Below, in pieces: positions 20,124 to 28,619 of a stretch of 64,000 nucleotides of DNA. The position numbers were made by a program, and so were the translations under genes. A model generated the notes under the pieces. The model worked only from the letters and a program-made list of their open reading frames with translations. It did not search any database and had not been told where the DNA came from. Every line of letters starts with the position of its first letter. Position 1 is the stretch's first letter. Source of the stretch: Hyphomonadaceae bacterium (GTDB lineage: Bacteria; Pseudomonadota; Alphaproteobacteria; Rhizobiales; Hyphomicrobiaceae); assembly GCA_019747815.1 (NCBI GenBank), contig JAIEQJ010000045.1, positions 43,857-107,856 of the forward strand, given 5' to 3'.

Positions 20124-20467
20124 CGAGCGTTGAGACAGCGCGGCGCGGCAGCGACGCCATGGCGCTTATCCCCGCCGGGTGCGGGGCGTGCCATAGTCGC
20201 GCGGCCTCGGGTCACGAGGGGATGCTGCCGCGCGGTGCATCCTCTCAGCCTCGATCCGGGGGCCGCAGTCCGCAAGCCTCCACGGGCGTGGCCGCCAGAC
20301 CAGCGGATCGCCGTGAAGGGGCCCGGATGCCGGCGAGCCTGGGCGTTCCCTGCCCATCACGCGAACTCAAGGTCAAACGGGCTCGGGACGCCCGGCTCCG
20401 TCTTTCCCAACCTCGAGCGGGCCGCCGCTGCGGGGCCGGTGGTGTTTCCAGATCGGCTGCCGCGCGA

Positions 20468-20884
20468 TCAATCGCGATTGAGGATGGTCACCAGGCCCTT
20501 GTCCGGCTCGATTTTGAGCTCGTCGCCGGTGCGGATGAGGGCGGTGGGGTCGCCCTGCTCGAAGCGGTCGACCATGGTCATTTCGGCGAACGCGGCACCC
20601 TGGGCGAGAATGGTGTTGGTGCGGTCGAAGATGATGGCCTTGGGCGCCATGCCGCGCGCGGTCATCTCGCGCAGCATCCAGGCCGAGGCCACGCCGCCCT
20701 TGGCCGTCTGCAGCACCAGGATCCTATCGAGGTAGCTCTCGCCGTAGAGCTTGTGCGCGGGGCGCGAGAACGTGCCTTGGAGCCGGTTGAGATCGTAGCG
20801 CGCGGAGAAGTTGTCGGCCGCGACCAGGGCCGTGCCGGTGACCGTGGGCCCGATGCCCGTGTGACACTTGAGGACGATCGGCAT
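20468..20884 (-). CDS. Aconitase X, swivel (small) subunit
   Basis: 138-residue swivel domain (formerly DUF126) of the split aconitase X enzymes. Typical features are ADNFSARYDLNRLQGTF, HKLYGESYLDRILVLQTAKGG and ASAWMLREM. It pairs with the catalytic subunit at 21035-22282 on the same strand, but 150 bases and a REP-like repeat separate them. Bacterial AcnX enzymes include cis-3-hydroxy-L-proline dehydratase; other members have other hydroxy-acid substrates. Start ATG 20884; upstream in-frame codons come from the repeat element and are not coding. Confidence 0.88.
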   Translation of the reverse strand: MPIVLKCHTGIGPTVTGTALVAADNFSARYDLNRLQGTFSRPAHKLYGESYLDRILVLQTAKGGVASAWMLREMTARGMAPKAIIFDRTNTILAQGAAFAEMTMVDRFEQGDPTALIRTGDELKIEPDKGLVTILNRD

Positions 20885-20900
20885 GCGACTAGCCTTCTCT

Positions 20901-21010
20901 GTCATCCCGGCCGAGCGCGAAGCGGGAGAGCCGGGACCCAGGGCCATACGCTCCAGCGCCACCTGCAGCGCTGGGTCCCGGATACGCGCTGCGCGCGTTC
21001 CGGGATGACA
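20901..21010. repeat. REP-like paired repeat, copy 3
   Basis: Facing halves GTCATCCCGGCCGAGCGCG and GTTCCGGGATGACA, with GGACCCAGGG / GCTGGGTCCCGG inside. It lies between the two aconitase X subunit genes and could modulate their relative expression as an mRNA hairpin. Confidence 0.85.
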
Positions 21011-21034
21011 AGATATAAATGAATCGACCCGGCA

Positions 21035-22282
21035 TCAGACGATTTTTCCCGCCACCGCGCTGTCGATGCACTTCTCCATCGTTGCCAGCGTCGGCTTGTA
21101 GCCGTAGCCGGCAATGATGTTGACCAGCTTGGCCGAGTTGGTGAGCAGGCGCTGCCAGCCGTTGGCCTCCGCCATCTCGCGCGCATAGCTCTGGTAGAAG
21201 CACACGCCCGCGGCGACGATGCCCCCGGCGCCTTCGATGGTCTTGGTCAGCCCCATGCGGTCGGCGGCAAACTTGATCTCGGGCGAGGTGGTGACGATCA
21301 GCGACGTGCCGGGGTGGATGCGCTTGCCGCCGATGAGGCCCGCGACCTGCTGCATCTCGACCAGCGAGAGCTGGGGCGCTGCGAACACCACCACGTCCAC
21401 CTTGTCGCCACCAGCCGCATAGCCCGCGAAGAAGGCATCGAAATCCGACTTGCCGATCGGTGCGGCGGCGGGGACCGCGCGGCCCTGGAAGGCGTCGGCC
21501 ACGGTGGGGGCCTCCGGCGTCACGCCGGGGATATGAAACAGCGCCACCGAGCCGAAGCTCGCGAGCGCCGCGCCGAAGTGCTTCAGCTCGTCGGAGTTGG
21601 GTGCCGCGCTGAGCCCCGTGACGACCGGCACCTCCCAATAGCTGTTGGTGGCCTTGCCGACGATGCCGCCGAGCGCGCCCCAGTCGGCGAGATCGCGCGG
21701 GCGGTGACGCAGCTCAAAGTGCCTGGTGCCGGCGCGATGCGCATCGAGATGATAGCCGTAGCGCGGCGTGCGCCCCGTGAGGCCCGCGGACAGCGCAGAC
21801 GGGCCGCCCTCGAAGTTGCTGCGCGCGCCCATCACGCTGTTGGAGTAGATGACGACACCGGTGTCGCCGAACGCCAGATGCTCGCCGCGCACGGGCGGCA
21901 GGATGGTCTGGTAGTTGATGCAGGTGTTGGTCATCAGCACGCCGAGCGCCTCGAAGGCGGCAATCGCGCGGGCTTCCAGGCCGGCCATGGCCTCGGTCTG
22001 CCTCAGGCGCTTGTAGCTGTCGAAGTCGAGGCCGCGCGGATCGGTAATGGTGGGGATGCGCACCCGGCGGTGCTGCTCGGGCAGCCGTGCCAGCTCCTCG
22101 AGCCAGGCGACACCGGCTTCGCCCAGGCTTTCGGTGTCGGCCATGATATGGGCCTGGCCCACAGCCACGAAGTCCGGCGCGTCGAAGAACTCGCCGACCG
22201 CAATCTGATGCTTGATGGCCCACTGACGGGCGGGCCCTTGCGCGCCCGCCAGCATGGCCTTCTCTTCATCCGCCAGTTGCAT
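21035..22282 (-). CDS. Aconitase X, catalytic (large) subunit
   Basis: 415-residue catalytic part of aconitase X, a Fe-S or mononuclear-iron dehydratase. Visible are MQLADEEKAMLAGAQGPA at the N-terminus, HIMADTESLGEAG, TNTCINYQT with a likely ligand Cys, YSNSVMGARSNFEGGP, and AAGVCFYQSY with a second Cys near the end. The GTG at 22306, overlapping the tctC stop, is an alternative start; ATG 22282 fits the family N-terminus. A TctC-type binding protein is encoded immediately upstream, so uptake of the enzyme's own hydroxy-acid or hydroxyproline-like substrate is a reasonable inference. Confidence 0.88.
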   Translation of the reverse strand: MQLADEEKAMLAGAQGPARQWAIKHQIAVGEFFDAPDFVAVGQAHIMADTESLGEAGVAWLEELARLPEQHRRVRIPTITDPRGLDFDSYKRLRQTEAMAGLEARAIAAFEALGVLMTNTCINYQTILPPVRGEHLAFGDTGVVIYSNSVMGARSNFEGGPSALSAGLTGRTPRYGYHLDAHRAGTRHFELRHRPRDLADWGALGGIVGKATNSYWEVPVVTGLSAAPNSDELKHFGAALASFGSVALFHIPGVTPEAPTVADAFQGRAVPAAAPIGKSDFDAFFAGYAAGGDKVDVVVFAAPQLSLVEMQQVAGLIGGKRIHPGTSLIVTTSPEIKFAADRMGLTKTIEGAGGIVAAGVCFYQSYAREMAEANGWQRLLTNSAKLVNIIAGYGYKPTLATMEKCIDSAVAGKIV

Positions 22283-22302
22283 GCGAGCCCGATCGCCGCG
22301 GC

Positions 22303-23298
22303 TCACTTCTTGGCTTCCGGGGTGGGCTCGGCCATGGCGGCCTTGAGCACCGGGGTGATGCGCGCCACCTCGCTGTCGACCAGCTTCTGCAGACCTGCCG
22401 GTCCGCGATCGGCACCCTGCGGGGCGGTCGAGCCGAGCTCGACGTAGCGCTTGATGGTGTTGGGATCATCCAGCGCCTTGTTCAACGCATCGACAAGCTT
22501 GTCGATGATCGCCTTCGGGGTGCCCTTGGGCGCAACCATCGCGTTCCAGGCACTGAAGATGAAGTCGACGCCAAGCTCCTTGGTGGTCGGCACGTCAGGC
22601 AGCGCCTCGAGGCGCGCAGGCGCGGCAACCGCATAGGCCTTGATCGTGCCGGCCTTGATCTGCGGAATGACGTTCAGCGACTGGTCGACCATGTAGTCGA
22701 TCTGGCCGCCCACCAGGTCGTTGAGGGCCGGGGCCGTGCCACGATAGGCCACAAGCGCAGGCTTGAAGCCGAACTGGGAATTGAACACCGTACCCGATAC
22801 ATGGGAAATCGAGCCGACGCCGGCGTGACCGTAGCTCAGCTTGGTGCTGCTCGCCTTGAGATAGGCCAGAAACTCCTTGAGATCCTTGGCGGCGGTGCCC
22901 TTCTTGGCGACGACGGTCTGGGGCGTGTAGTTGGCGATGCCGATCTGCTCGAAACTGGTCGACGGGTTGTATTTGAGGTTGGGGTAGAGCGCAGGCGCTG
23001 CCGACTGCGTGCCCATATTGCCGACGCCCAGCGTGTAGCCGTCGGGGGCCGCGTTGGCGACGCGCGTCATGCCAGTGGAGCCGCCGGCACCACCGACGTT
23101 CTCGACCACAAGCTGCTGCCCCAGCGTCCGCGACATGTGCTCGCCAAGGATGCGGGTGACCACGTCGGTCGGCCCGCCCGCCGCGAAGGGCACAATGACG
23201 TTGATCGGCTTTTCCGGATACGACGACTGTGCTGCCGCCCCCGTCACCAACGCTGGAAGCAACGCACCCAGTGCGGCAGCCACAAAACTCTTTCGCAT
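22303..23298 (-). CDS. Tripartite tricarboxylate transporter substrate-binding protein (Bug/TctC family)
   Basis: 331-residue periplasmic binding protein with signal peptide (GALLPALVTGAAAQ, cut near residue 23). Typical Bug/TctC features: YPEKPINVIVPFAAGGPTD, VVENVGGAGG, ANAAPDGYTLGVG, SYGHAGVGS and the AWNAMVAPKGTP stretch. Members bind carboxylates and some aromatic or amino acid derivatives. No TctA/TctB membrane genes are nearby, as is common for this expanded family. Start has an excellent GGGAGGAAGAGG ribosome site. It is followed with a few bases of overlap or a short gap by aconitase X, implying a shared catabolic pathway. Confidence 0.92.
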   Translation of the reverse strand: MRKSFVAAALGALLPALVTGAAAQSSYPEKPINVIVPFAAGGPTDVVTRILGEHMSRTLGQQLVVENVGGAGGSTGMTRVANAAPDGYTLGVGNMGTQSAAPALYPNLKYNPSTSFEQIGIANYTPQTVVAKKGTAAKDLKEFLAYLKASSTKLSYGHAGVGSISHVSGTVFNSQFGFKPALVAYRGTAPALNDLVGGQIDYMVDQSLNVIPQIKAGTIKAYAVAAPARLEALPDVPTTKELGVDFIFSAWNAMVAPKGTPKAIIDKLVDALNKALDDPNTIKRYVELGSTAPQGADRGPAGLQKLVDSEVARITPVLKAAMAEPTPEAKK

Positions 23299-23593
23299 CA
23301 GCCTCTTCCTCCCATGTGCCTCGTCCTGCCAAAGGCAGGTCGCAACGCTTGGCGCACCGACAGATTACCTATTGCACGCGCGGCCCCACCTTCAAGGATC
23401 AGCCGCGCGGCAGCGCAGAACACCCGGCAAGCCTAACACTTGCGGGGGTCGCGTCACTGCGACATTGCCGCGACCCATGCGACCTGGCAACCCACCCTGA
23501 TCAGCGATCCAGGCGGACGGCGCTCACGTACGCCGCAAGCCAGTGCACGTGGTATTTTTAGAATCAATGCTTTGCCTTTGATGCGCCGCGTCG

Positions 23594-24754
23594 CTATGCC
23601 TCCGCCCAATCCGCCACGCGGCCGAGAAAAGCGAGGCACTTCTCCAGCTCCGCGACAGGCAGGAACTCGTTGGGCGTATGCGCCTGGGCGATGTTGCCGG
23701 GGCCGATGACGACAGCGGGCGCGCCACCTATCTGGAACAAGCTCGCTTCCGTGGCGTAGCAGACGGCAAAGGTCTCGTTCTGGTCGGCAAGCTTCAGGGC
23801 CAGCGGAACGATTGCCGACTTGGGATCGGCCTCGAAGGCGGGGACTTCGTTGCCGATCTCTATTCTGATACCGGTCTCCGGCGCATGCCGCTGCATCTGC
23901 GGGATGCACGCCTCGGCGGCAAAGCGCCGAAAACGCGCGTCCAATGCCGTGGCATCGAAGCCCGGCAGGCGCCGGATCTCCCAGCCGAACCAGCAAGGCA
24001 CGGGCACGATATTGGAGGCCGTGCCGCCTTCGATCTGGGTGACCTGCAGGCTGGTGTAGGGCGGATCGAAGCGCGGATTGGGCGGCAGCGCCTTCAAGTC
24101 CTCTTCCATGCGGGCCAGCTCGCCCAGCAGGCGCCCGGCATAGGTGATCGCATTGACGCCCAGATGCGGCAGGCTCGAGTGCGCCGCTTTGCCCGTCACC
24201 TCCACGCTCCAGCGCATGGGGCCCTTGTGGGCGTCGACCACCATCATGCTGGTCGGCTCGCCCACCACCACCATGCGCGGCAGCGGCAGCGACTTGCCAA
24301 GCTTGGCGATCATGGGGCGTACACCCGTGCACCCCACCTCCTCGTCGTAGGAGAAGGCGATGTGGATCGGCACCTTGAGCCGGCGCCCCTTGAACATGGG
24401 CACGAGCGCAAGCACGCAGGCGAGAAAGCCCTTCATGTCGCAGGCGCCGCGGCCGTAGAGCCTGCCGTCGCGCTCGGTGAGCGTGAACGGATCGGTATCC
24501 CAGTTCTGGCCGGTCACCGGCACCACGTCGGTGTGGCCGGACAGCGCGATGCCGCCCGCATCCGCAGGCCCGATGGTGGCGAACAGGCTCGCCTTCTGCC
24601 CATCGGGCGTCGGCACGCGCACGCTGTCGATGCCATGCCCGCGCAGGTAGCCTTCGATGAACTCGATGATCGGAATGTTGGTCTTGTGGCTGGTCGTATC
24701 GAAGGCGACGAGCCCAGCCAGCAAGCCCTTCGCAGTGCCGAGTTCGGCGTGCAT
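23594..24754 (-). CDS. argE: Acetylornithine deacetylase
   Basis: 386-residue M20 family metallohydrolase of the ArgE type, releasing acetate from N-acetylornithine in arginine synthesis. The di-zinc site is visible: SGHTDVVP (His, Asp), GRGACDMKG (bridging Asp), YDEEVGC (catalytic Glu pair), VVGEPTS (metal ligand) and the C-terminal HTPNEF His. Length fits. Start ATG after AAGGAC. It is 9 bases after apaG and 3' of metZ on the same strand, so the three probably share a transcript. Other M20 peptidases or deacylases are possible but ArgE fits best. Confidence 0.88.
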   Translation of the reverse strand: MHAELGTAKGLLAGLVAFDTTSHKTNIPIIEFIEGYLRGHGIDSVRVPTPDGQKASLFATIGPADAGGIALSGHTDVVPVTGQNWDTDPFTLTERDGRLYGRGACDMKGFLACVLALVPMFKGRRLKVPIHIAFSYDEEVGCTGVRPMIAKLGKSLPLPRMVVVGEPTSMMVVDAHKGPMRWSVEVTGKAAHSSLPHLGVNAITYAGRLLGELARMEEDLKALPPNPRFDPPYTSLQVTQIEGGTASNIVPVPCWFGWEIRRLPGFDATALDARFRRFAAEACIPQMQRHAPETGIRIEIGNEVPAFEADPKSAIVPLALKLADQNETFAVCYATEASLFQIGGAPAVVIGPGNIAQAHTPNEFLPVAELEKCLAFLGRVADWAEA

Positions 24755-24763
24755 CCTTGTCCT

Positions 24764-25156
24764 TCAATTCAGGCTGCGCGTGGCGTGCGGGCTGTCGAGC
24801 GAGAACGCAGGCACCGCCACGTTGATGCGTTTCCCCGTATCCGTCGTCATCTGATAGCTGCCGACCATGATGCCCGACGGCGTGGTGAGCGGACAGCCCG
24901 AGGTGTAGCGGAAGGATGCGCCCGGCGCCAGCACCGGCGTCTGGCCCACGACGCCTGGACCGCGGACCTCCTCCGTGCGCCCGGTGGCATCGGTGATGCG
25001 CCAGTGCCGCGTGCGCAACTGCACCGTCTCGCTGCCCTCGTTGAGGATGTCGATGGTGTAGGCCCAGACATAGCGGCCCTCGTCCGGGGAGGATTCCTCC
25101 TCCAGATACTGCGGCGTGACGCGAACGCGCACGCCATGCGTTACGGCTTCGTACAT
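24764..25156 (-). CDS. apaG: ApaG/CorD family protein
   Basis: 130-residue ApaG protein, a fibronectin-III-like beta-sandwich linked to Co2+/Mg2+ resistance in enterobacteria. Characteristic blocks: YVWAYTIDILNEGSE, LRTRHWRITDATG, GPGVVGQTPVLAPGASFRYTSG and MVGSYQM. Start ATG 25156 (MYEAV) gives the normal length; ATG 25162 is two codons earlier. It lies 31 bases downstream of metZ and just upstream of argE in the same direction. The longer frame to 25291 overlaps metZ and is discarded. Confidence 0.93.
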   Translation of the reverse strand: MYEAVTHGVRVRVTPQYLEEESSPDEGRYVWAYTIDILNEGSETVQLRTRHWRITDATGRTEEVRGPGVVGQTPVLAPGASFRYTSGCPLTTPSGIMVGSYQMTTDTGKRINVAVPAFSLDSPHATRSLN

Positions 25157-25187
25157 GCCCATCGCGCCATCGTCGCCAAAGCCGATC

Positions 25188-26402
25188 TCAGCCGATTCTA
25201 GAGGCGCTGAGCGCTCGGTCAATGTCGGCAACGAGATCGCCCGAGGCCTCCAGCCCCACCGAAAGCCGCAGCATGCCGTCCGAGATCCCAAGCTCCGCGC
25301 GGGCCTCGGGCTTCAACCGCTGGTGGGTGGTGGTGGCGGGATGCGTGATCAGGCTCTTGGCGTCCCCCAGATTGTTGGAAATGCGGATCAGCTTCAGTGC
25401 GTTGAGAAAGCGGAACGCCGCGGCCTTGCCCCCCTCCACCTCGAAGGTCACGAGCGTGCCGGAGCCCGTCATCTGCCGGCCGGCCAGCGCCGCCTGCGGG
25501 TAGTCGGGGCGACCGCAGAACAGCACGCGGGCGATGCCCTTCTGCCCGGCGAGATGATCGGCGATCTTGGCCGCGGTCTCGCATTGCGCCCGCACGCGCA
25601 GCGGCAGCGTCTCCAGGCCCTTCAGCATCACCCAGGCATTGAACGGGCTCAGGGCGGGGCCGGTCTGGCGCAGGAACGTGTGCAGGTGGTCCTTGAGAAA
25701 CTTCTCCGAGCACAGCACCACGCCACCGAGACAGCGGCCCTGGCCGTCGATGTGCTTGGTGGCGGAATAGACCACGATGTCGGCGCCGAGCTTCAAGGGC
25801 TTCTGCAGCAGCGGGGTCGCGAACACATTGTCGACGATGACGAGCGCGCCGGCGGCATGCGCGATCTCGCTCACCGCCGCGATGTCGACCAGGTCGAGCG
25901 TGGGGTTGGCCGGGGTCTCGAAAAAGAACGCCCTGGTGTTCGGCCGCACCGCCTGCCGCCAGGCGGCCGTGTCGCGGCCATCGACCAGCGTGCATTGGAT
26001 GCCGAAGCGGGGACACAACTCCTGCGCCACATAGAGGCAGGAGCCGAACATGGCCCGCGCAGCGACGATGTGATCCCCGGCCTTGAGGAAAGAGAGCAGC
26101 GCAGAGGTGACAGCGGCCATGCCGGTGGCGGTGGCGCGCGCGGCCTCCGCGCCCTCCAGCAGCCGCATACGCTCCTCGAACATGGCAACAGTGGGATTGG
26201 AGAAGCGGGAATAGATGAAGCCTGGGTCCTCGTCCTTGAAGCGGGCCTCGGCCTGCTCCGCCGTGTCGTAGACGAAGGATTGGGTCAGAAACATCGCCTC
26301 CGATGTCTCGCCAAACGCCGAGCGCAGGGTGCCGCCATGCACCAGCAGCGTTTCCGGCAGCCACGACCCGGCGGCGCCAGCGGAGCTAGATTTATCGGCC
26401 AT
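25188..26402 (-). CDS. metZ: O-succinylhomoserine sulfhydrylase
   Basis: 404-residue PLP enzyme of the Cys/Met metabolism family that makes homocysteine directly from O-succinylhomoserine and sulfide. PLP Lys216 is in YSATKHIDGQ. Other family blocks are FVYDTAEQAEARF, YSRFSNPTV, ATATGMAAV, ETPANPTLDLVD and VSLSVGLE-like SVGLEASGD near the end. Cystathionine gamma-synthase is the main alternative, but the block pattern and the SAM-II leader at 26500-26560 favour MetZ. First gene of a probable metZ-apaG-argE unit. Confidence 0.93.
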   Translation of the reverse strand: MADKSSSAGAAGSWLPETLLVHGGTLRSAFGETSEAMFLTQSFVYDTAEQAEARFKDEDPGFIYSRFSNPTVAMFEERMRLLEGAEAARATATGMAAVTSALLSFLKAGDHIVAARAMFGSCLYVAQELCPRFGIQCTLVDGRDTAAWRQAVRPNTRAFFFETPANPTLDLVDIAAVSEIAHAAGALVIVDNVFATPLLQKPLKLGADIVVYSATKHIDGQGRCLGGVVLCSEKFLKDHLHTFLRQTGPALSPFNAWVMLKGLETLPLRVRAQCETAAKIADHLAGQKGIARVLFCGRPDYPQAALAGRQMTGSGTLVTFEVEGGKAAAFRFLNALKLIRISNNLGDAKSLITHPATTTHQRLKPEARAELGISDGMLRLSVGLEASGDLVADIDRALSASRIG

Positions 26403-26437
26403 CGCGCAACTCCCTCGCCTGCCCGACTGCAGGCAAC

Positions 26438-26476
26438 AAAAAAACCGGCTCGAAATGCGCCGCCTTTGATAGCCGG
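26438..26476 (-). terminator. Intrinsic terminator in the metZ leader
   Basis: On the minus strand CCGGCT (26476-26471) can pair with AGCCGG (26450-26445) around a 20-base loop, followed directly by seven T residues (26444-26438). It lies between the SAM-II aptamer and the metZ start, as expected for riboswitch-controlled transcription termination. Confidence 0.7.
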
Positions 26477-26499
26477 GCGCCCTTCAAGTCGGTTCACGC

Positions 26500-26560
26500 G
26501 CGCGGCCTTTTAGCGACTTTTTTTGCGTGGCTGCAAGCCGGCCGGCCAAATCACCACGTA
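26500..26560 (-). ncRNA. SAM-II riboswitch upstream of metZ
   Basis: Reading the minus strand from 26554, the sequence shows the SAM-II consensus in order: GTGATTTG, GCCGGCTTGCAGCCACG, an A-run, then GTCGCTAAAAGGCC. The GCTTGCAGCCACG core and the GCTAAA segment that pairs back to make the pseudoknot are both intact. SAM-II RNAs are essentially confined to alphaproteobacteria and control methionine biosynthesis genes such as metA, metX and metZ. High SAM should reduce metZ expression, here probably through the terminator at 26438-26476. Confidence 0.93.
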
Positions 26561-26639
26561 CCGGAGACGGGGATTACCGCGTTCAACCGCTTGGCGTCAA
26601 TGGCTCAATCGTCTAGACGGGCGAGGCACGAGGCTTGAG

Positions 26640-27761
26640 ATGGCAAAAGCGCAGGCAAAACCCCCGGTGAAGACGGCGTCGGCCAGCAAAACGGGCATTC
26701 TGCCGGTGCAGACCATTCGCGGGCTGATCGAGGCCGGCCAGGTGCAGCTGGCCGAGCCGCTGCTCGGCAACCAGCTCCAGCCGGCGAGCCTCGATCTGAG
26801 GCTGGGCGACAAGGCGTTCCGGGTGCGGGCGAGCTTCCTGCCGGGTCCCGGCACGGTGGCCGCCAAGCTCAAGGACCTGCGGCTGCACACCATCGACCTC
26901 TCCAAGAGTGCCGTGCTGGAGACGGGTTGCGTCTATATCGTGCCGTTGCTCGAGAGCATGGCCTTGCCGGCGCATTTGGCGGCTGCCACCAATCCGAAGA
27001 GCTCAACCGGGCGGCTCGATGTCTTCACGCGTGTGATTGCCGACGGCGTCGCGGCCTTCGACCAGGTCCCGGCCGGATATCACGGGCCGCTCTATGCGGA
27101 AATCTGTCCGCAGACGTTTCCGATCGTCGTGCGCACGGGCTCGCGGCTGAGCCAGATCAGGTTTCGCGCCGGCGCCACGCAGACCGATGATGTGGCGCTG
27201 GTGGAGTTGCAGAGCCGCGAACGGCTCGTGGCGACCGACCAGGCCGACATCGCCCAAGGGATCGCGCTCTCGGTCGATCTTGCGGGCGACAACGGCGGGC
27301 TCATCGGCTATCGCGCCAAGCGCCATACCGGTGTCGTGGATGTAGATGCACCAGGGTCCTGCGCCGTCCTCGACTTCTGGGAGCCGATCGAGCTGCGCGG
27401 TTCCAAGCGGCTCATTCTCGATCCCGATCAGTTCTATATCCTCGCCTCCCGGGAGGCGGTGCACGTGCCGCCCACGCACGCCGCCGAGATGGTGCCGTTC
27501 AACCCGCTGGTGGGCGAATTCCGTGTGCACTATGCGGGTTTCTTCGACCCGGGCTTCGGCCATGCCGCCGCCGGCGGCACCGGCTCGAAGGCCGTGCTGG
27601 AGGTGCGCAGCCACAAGGTGCCGTTCATTTTGGAGGACGGCCAAATCGTTGGGCGCTTGATCTACGAGCGGCTCACCGCGCTGCCGGAGGTGCTCTACGG
27701 CACAGATTTAGGCTCCAACTATCAGGCCCAGGGACTCAAGCTTTCAAAGCATTTCAAGTGA
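26640..27761 (+). CDS. dcd: 2'-deoxycytidine 5'-triphosphate deaminase (long form)
   Basis: 373 residues, about twice the 190 residues of E. coli Dcd. It matches the alphaproteobacterial long form, which contains two dUTPase-like folds in tandem. Visible segments: GILPVQTIRGLIEAG, QLQPASLDLRLGD, NPKSSTGRLDVFTRVI (nucleotide-binding), SRLSQIRFR, and in the second half ILDPDQFYILASREAVHVP, AAEMVPFNPLVGEFRVHYAGFFDPGFG. It produces dUTP for dTMP synthesis. ATG 26640 is chosen; the upstream frame would cover the metZ leader. Divergent from metZ. Confidence 0.9.
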   Translation: MAKAQAKPPVKTASASKTGILPVQTIRGLIEAGQVQLAEPLLGNQLQPASLDLRLGDKAFRVRASFLPGPGTVAAKLKDLRLHTIDLSKSAVLETGCVYIVPLLESMALPAHLAAATNPKSSTGRLDVFTRVIADGVAAFDQVPAGYHGPLYAEICPQTFPIVVRTGSRLSQIRFRAGATQTDDVALVELQSRERLVATDQADIAQGIALSVDLAGDNGGLIGYRAKRHTGVVDVDAPGSCAVLDFWEPIELRGSKRLILDPDQFYILASREAVHVPPTHAAEMVPFNPLVGEFRVHYAGFFDPGFGHAAAGGTGSKAVLEVRSHKVPFILEDGQIVGRLIYERLTALPEVLYGTDLGSNYQAQGLKLSKHFK

Positions 27762-27947
27762 CCGCACGTCCATCGCGACACCTTTGTGCCAAAGAGCGCG
27801 CCCTGCCACGCCTTGTTGGCGACGGAATGGGGGCTCATGAAGCCCTCGGTAGAAACCCTGACGCGGATCATCTGGGGGCTGGCCGCGCGCGCCGTTGTGT
27901 GTTTTCCTGCTCTGGCCTGCTTTTGGTCTGCCGATGGTAAGGACACG

Positions 27948-28583
27948 ATGAAGCGCAGCGCGGGGTTGATGGCCGGTCTGGCCTTGCTTGTTTCGCTGGC
28001 TGGCTCGTTGCGCGCCGACGATGCCGTCAACTGCTTCGGCGAGGATATCGAACGGCGCATCAGCGGCTGCACGGCTCTGATCGAGCGGCGCGATCCCAGC
28101 ATCGCGGAGCTGAGCGCCGTGTACGCCATGCGCGCGCTCGCCTACTCCCTCAAGGGCCAGTACGCCACGGCCATCGGCGACTATGACATAGCGATCGACA
28201 TGCGCCCGGATTTCGCGGTGGCGCTGAACAATCGCGCCTGGGCCTACTTCCGCTGGGGCAGGGCCGCCACCGGGCTGCCCGACGTGGAGAAATCGCTGCA
28301 GCTGAGCCCGACCAGCGCGCATTCGCTGGATACGCGAGCCCACATCCGCCAGGCGCTCGGCGAGCCGCAGGCGGCCCTGCGCGACTACAACAAGGCGATG
28401 TCGTTCGGCGGCCCGCAAATGATCAAGCTCTACCAGTGCGGACTGACGGAAGCCGGCCACTACACCGGCGAGGTCGACGGCATATGGAACCGGGAGCTGC
28501 AGAACGCGCTCGAAATTTGCGTGAAGGACAGGGCCTGCGATCCGCTGCCGGCCGATGAGCTGTGCCGGGCCGCCACATCGTAA
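27948..28583 (+). CDS. Secreted tetratricopeptide-repeat protein
   Basis: 211 residues with a signal peptide (LMAGLALLVSLAGSLRA) and at least two to three TPR motifs: SAVYAMRALAYSLKGQYATAI, the repeat at VALNNRAWAYFRWGR, and SLDTRAHIRQALGEPQAAL. The C-terminus (YTGEVDGIWNRELQNALEICV, with nearby Cys pairs) resembles the end of a peptidoglycan-binding-like repeat. Probably periplasmic, with a scaffold role. Start ATG 27948 follows AAGGACACG. The next gene, 36 bases on, is another small secreted protein and may be cotranscribed. Confidence 0.82.
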   Translation: MKRSAGLMAGLALLVSLAGSLRADDAVNCFGEDIERRISGCTALIERRDPSIAELSAVYAMRALAYSLKGQYATAIGDYDIAIDMRPDFAVALNNRAWAYFRWGRAATGLPDVEKSLQLSPTSAHSLDTRAHIRQALGEPQAALRDYNKAMSFGGPQMIKLYQCGLTEAGHYTGEVDGIWNRELQNALEICVKDRACDPLPADELCRAATS

Positions 28584-28619
28584 GGCCATGCGGTTCGGAG
28601 CGAGGTGCGGGAGGGAAAC

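Larger units (their letters stand above)
19931..20467. other. Repeat-rich non-coding gap between convergent genes
   Basis: About 535 bases between the DUF3604 and AcnX small-subunit stops. The first 190 bases hold REP-like elements (listed separately). I see nothing in 20124-20467 apart from shadow frames. Confidence 0.6.
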
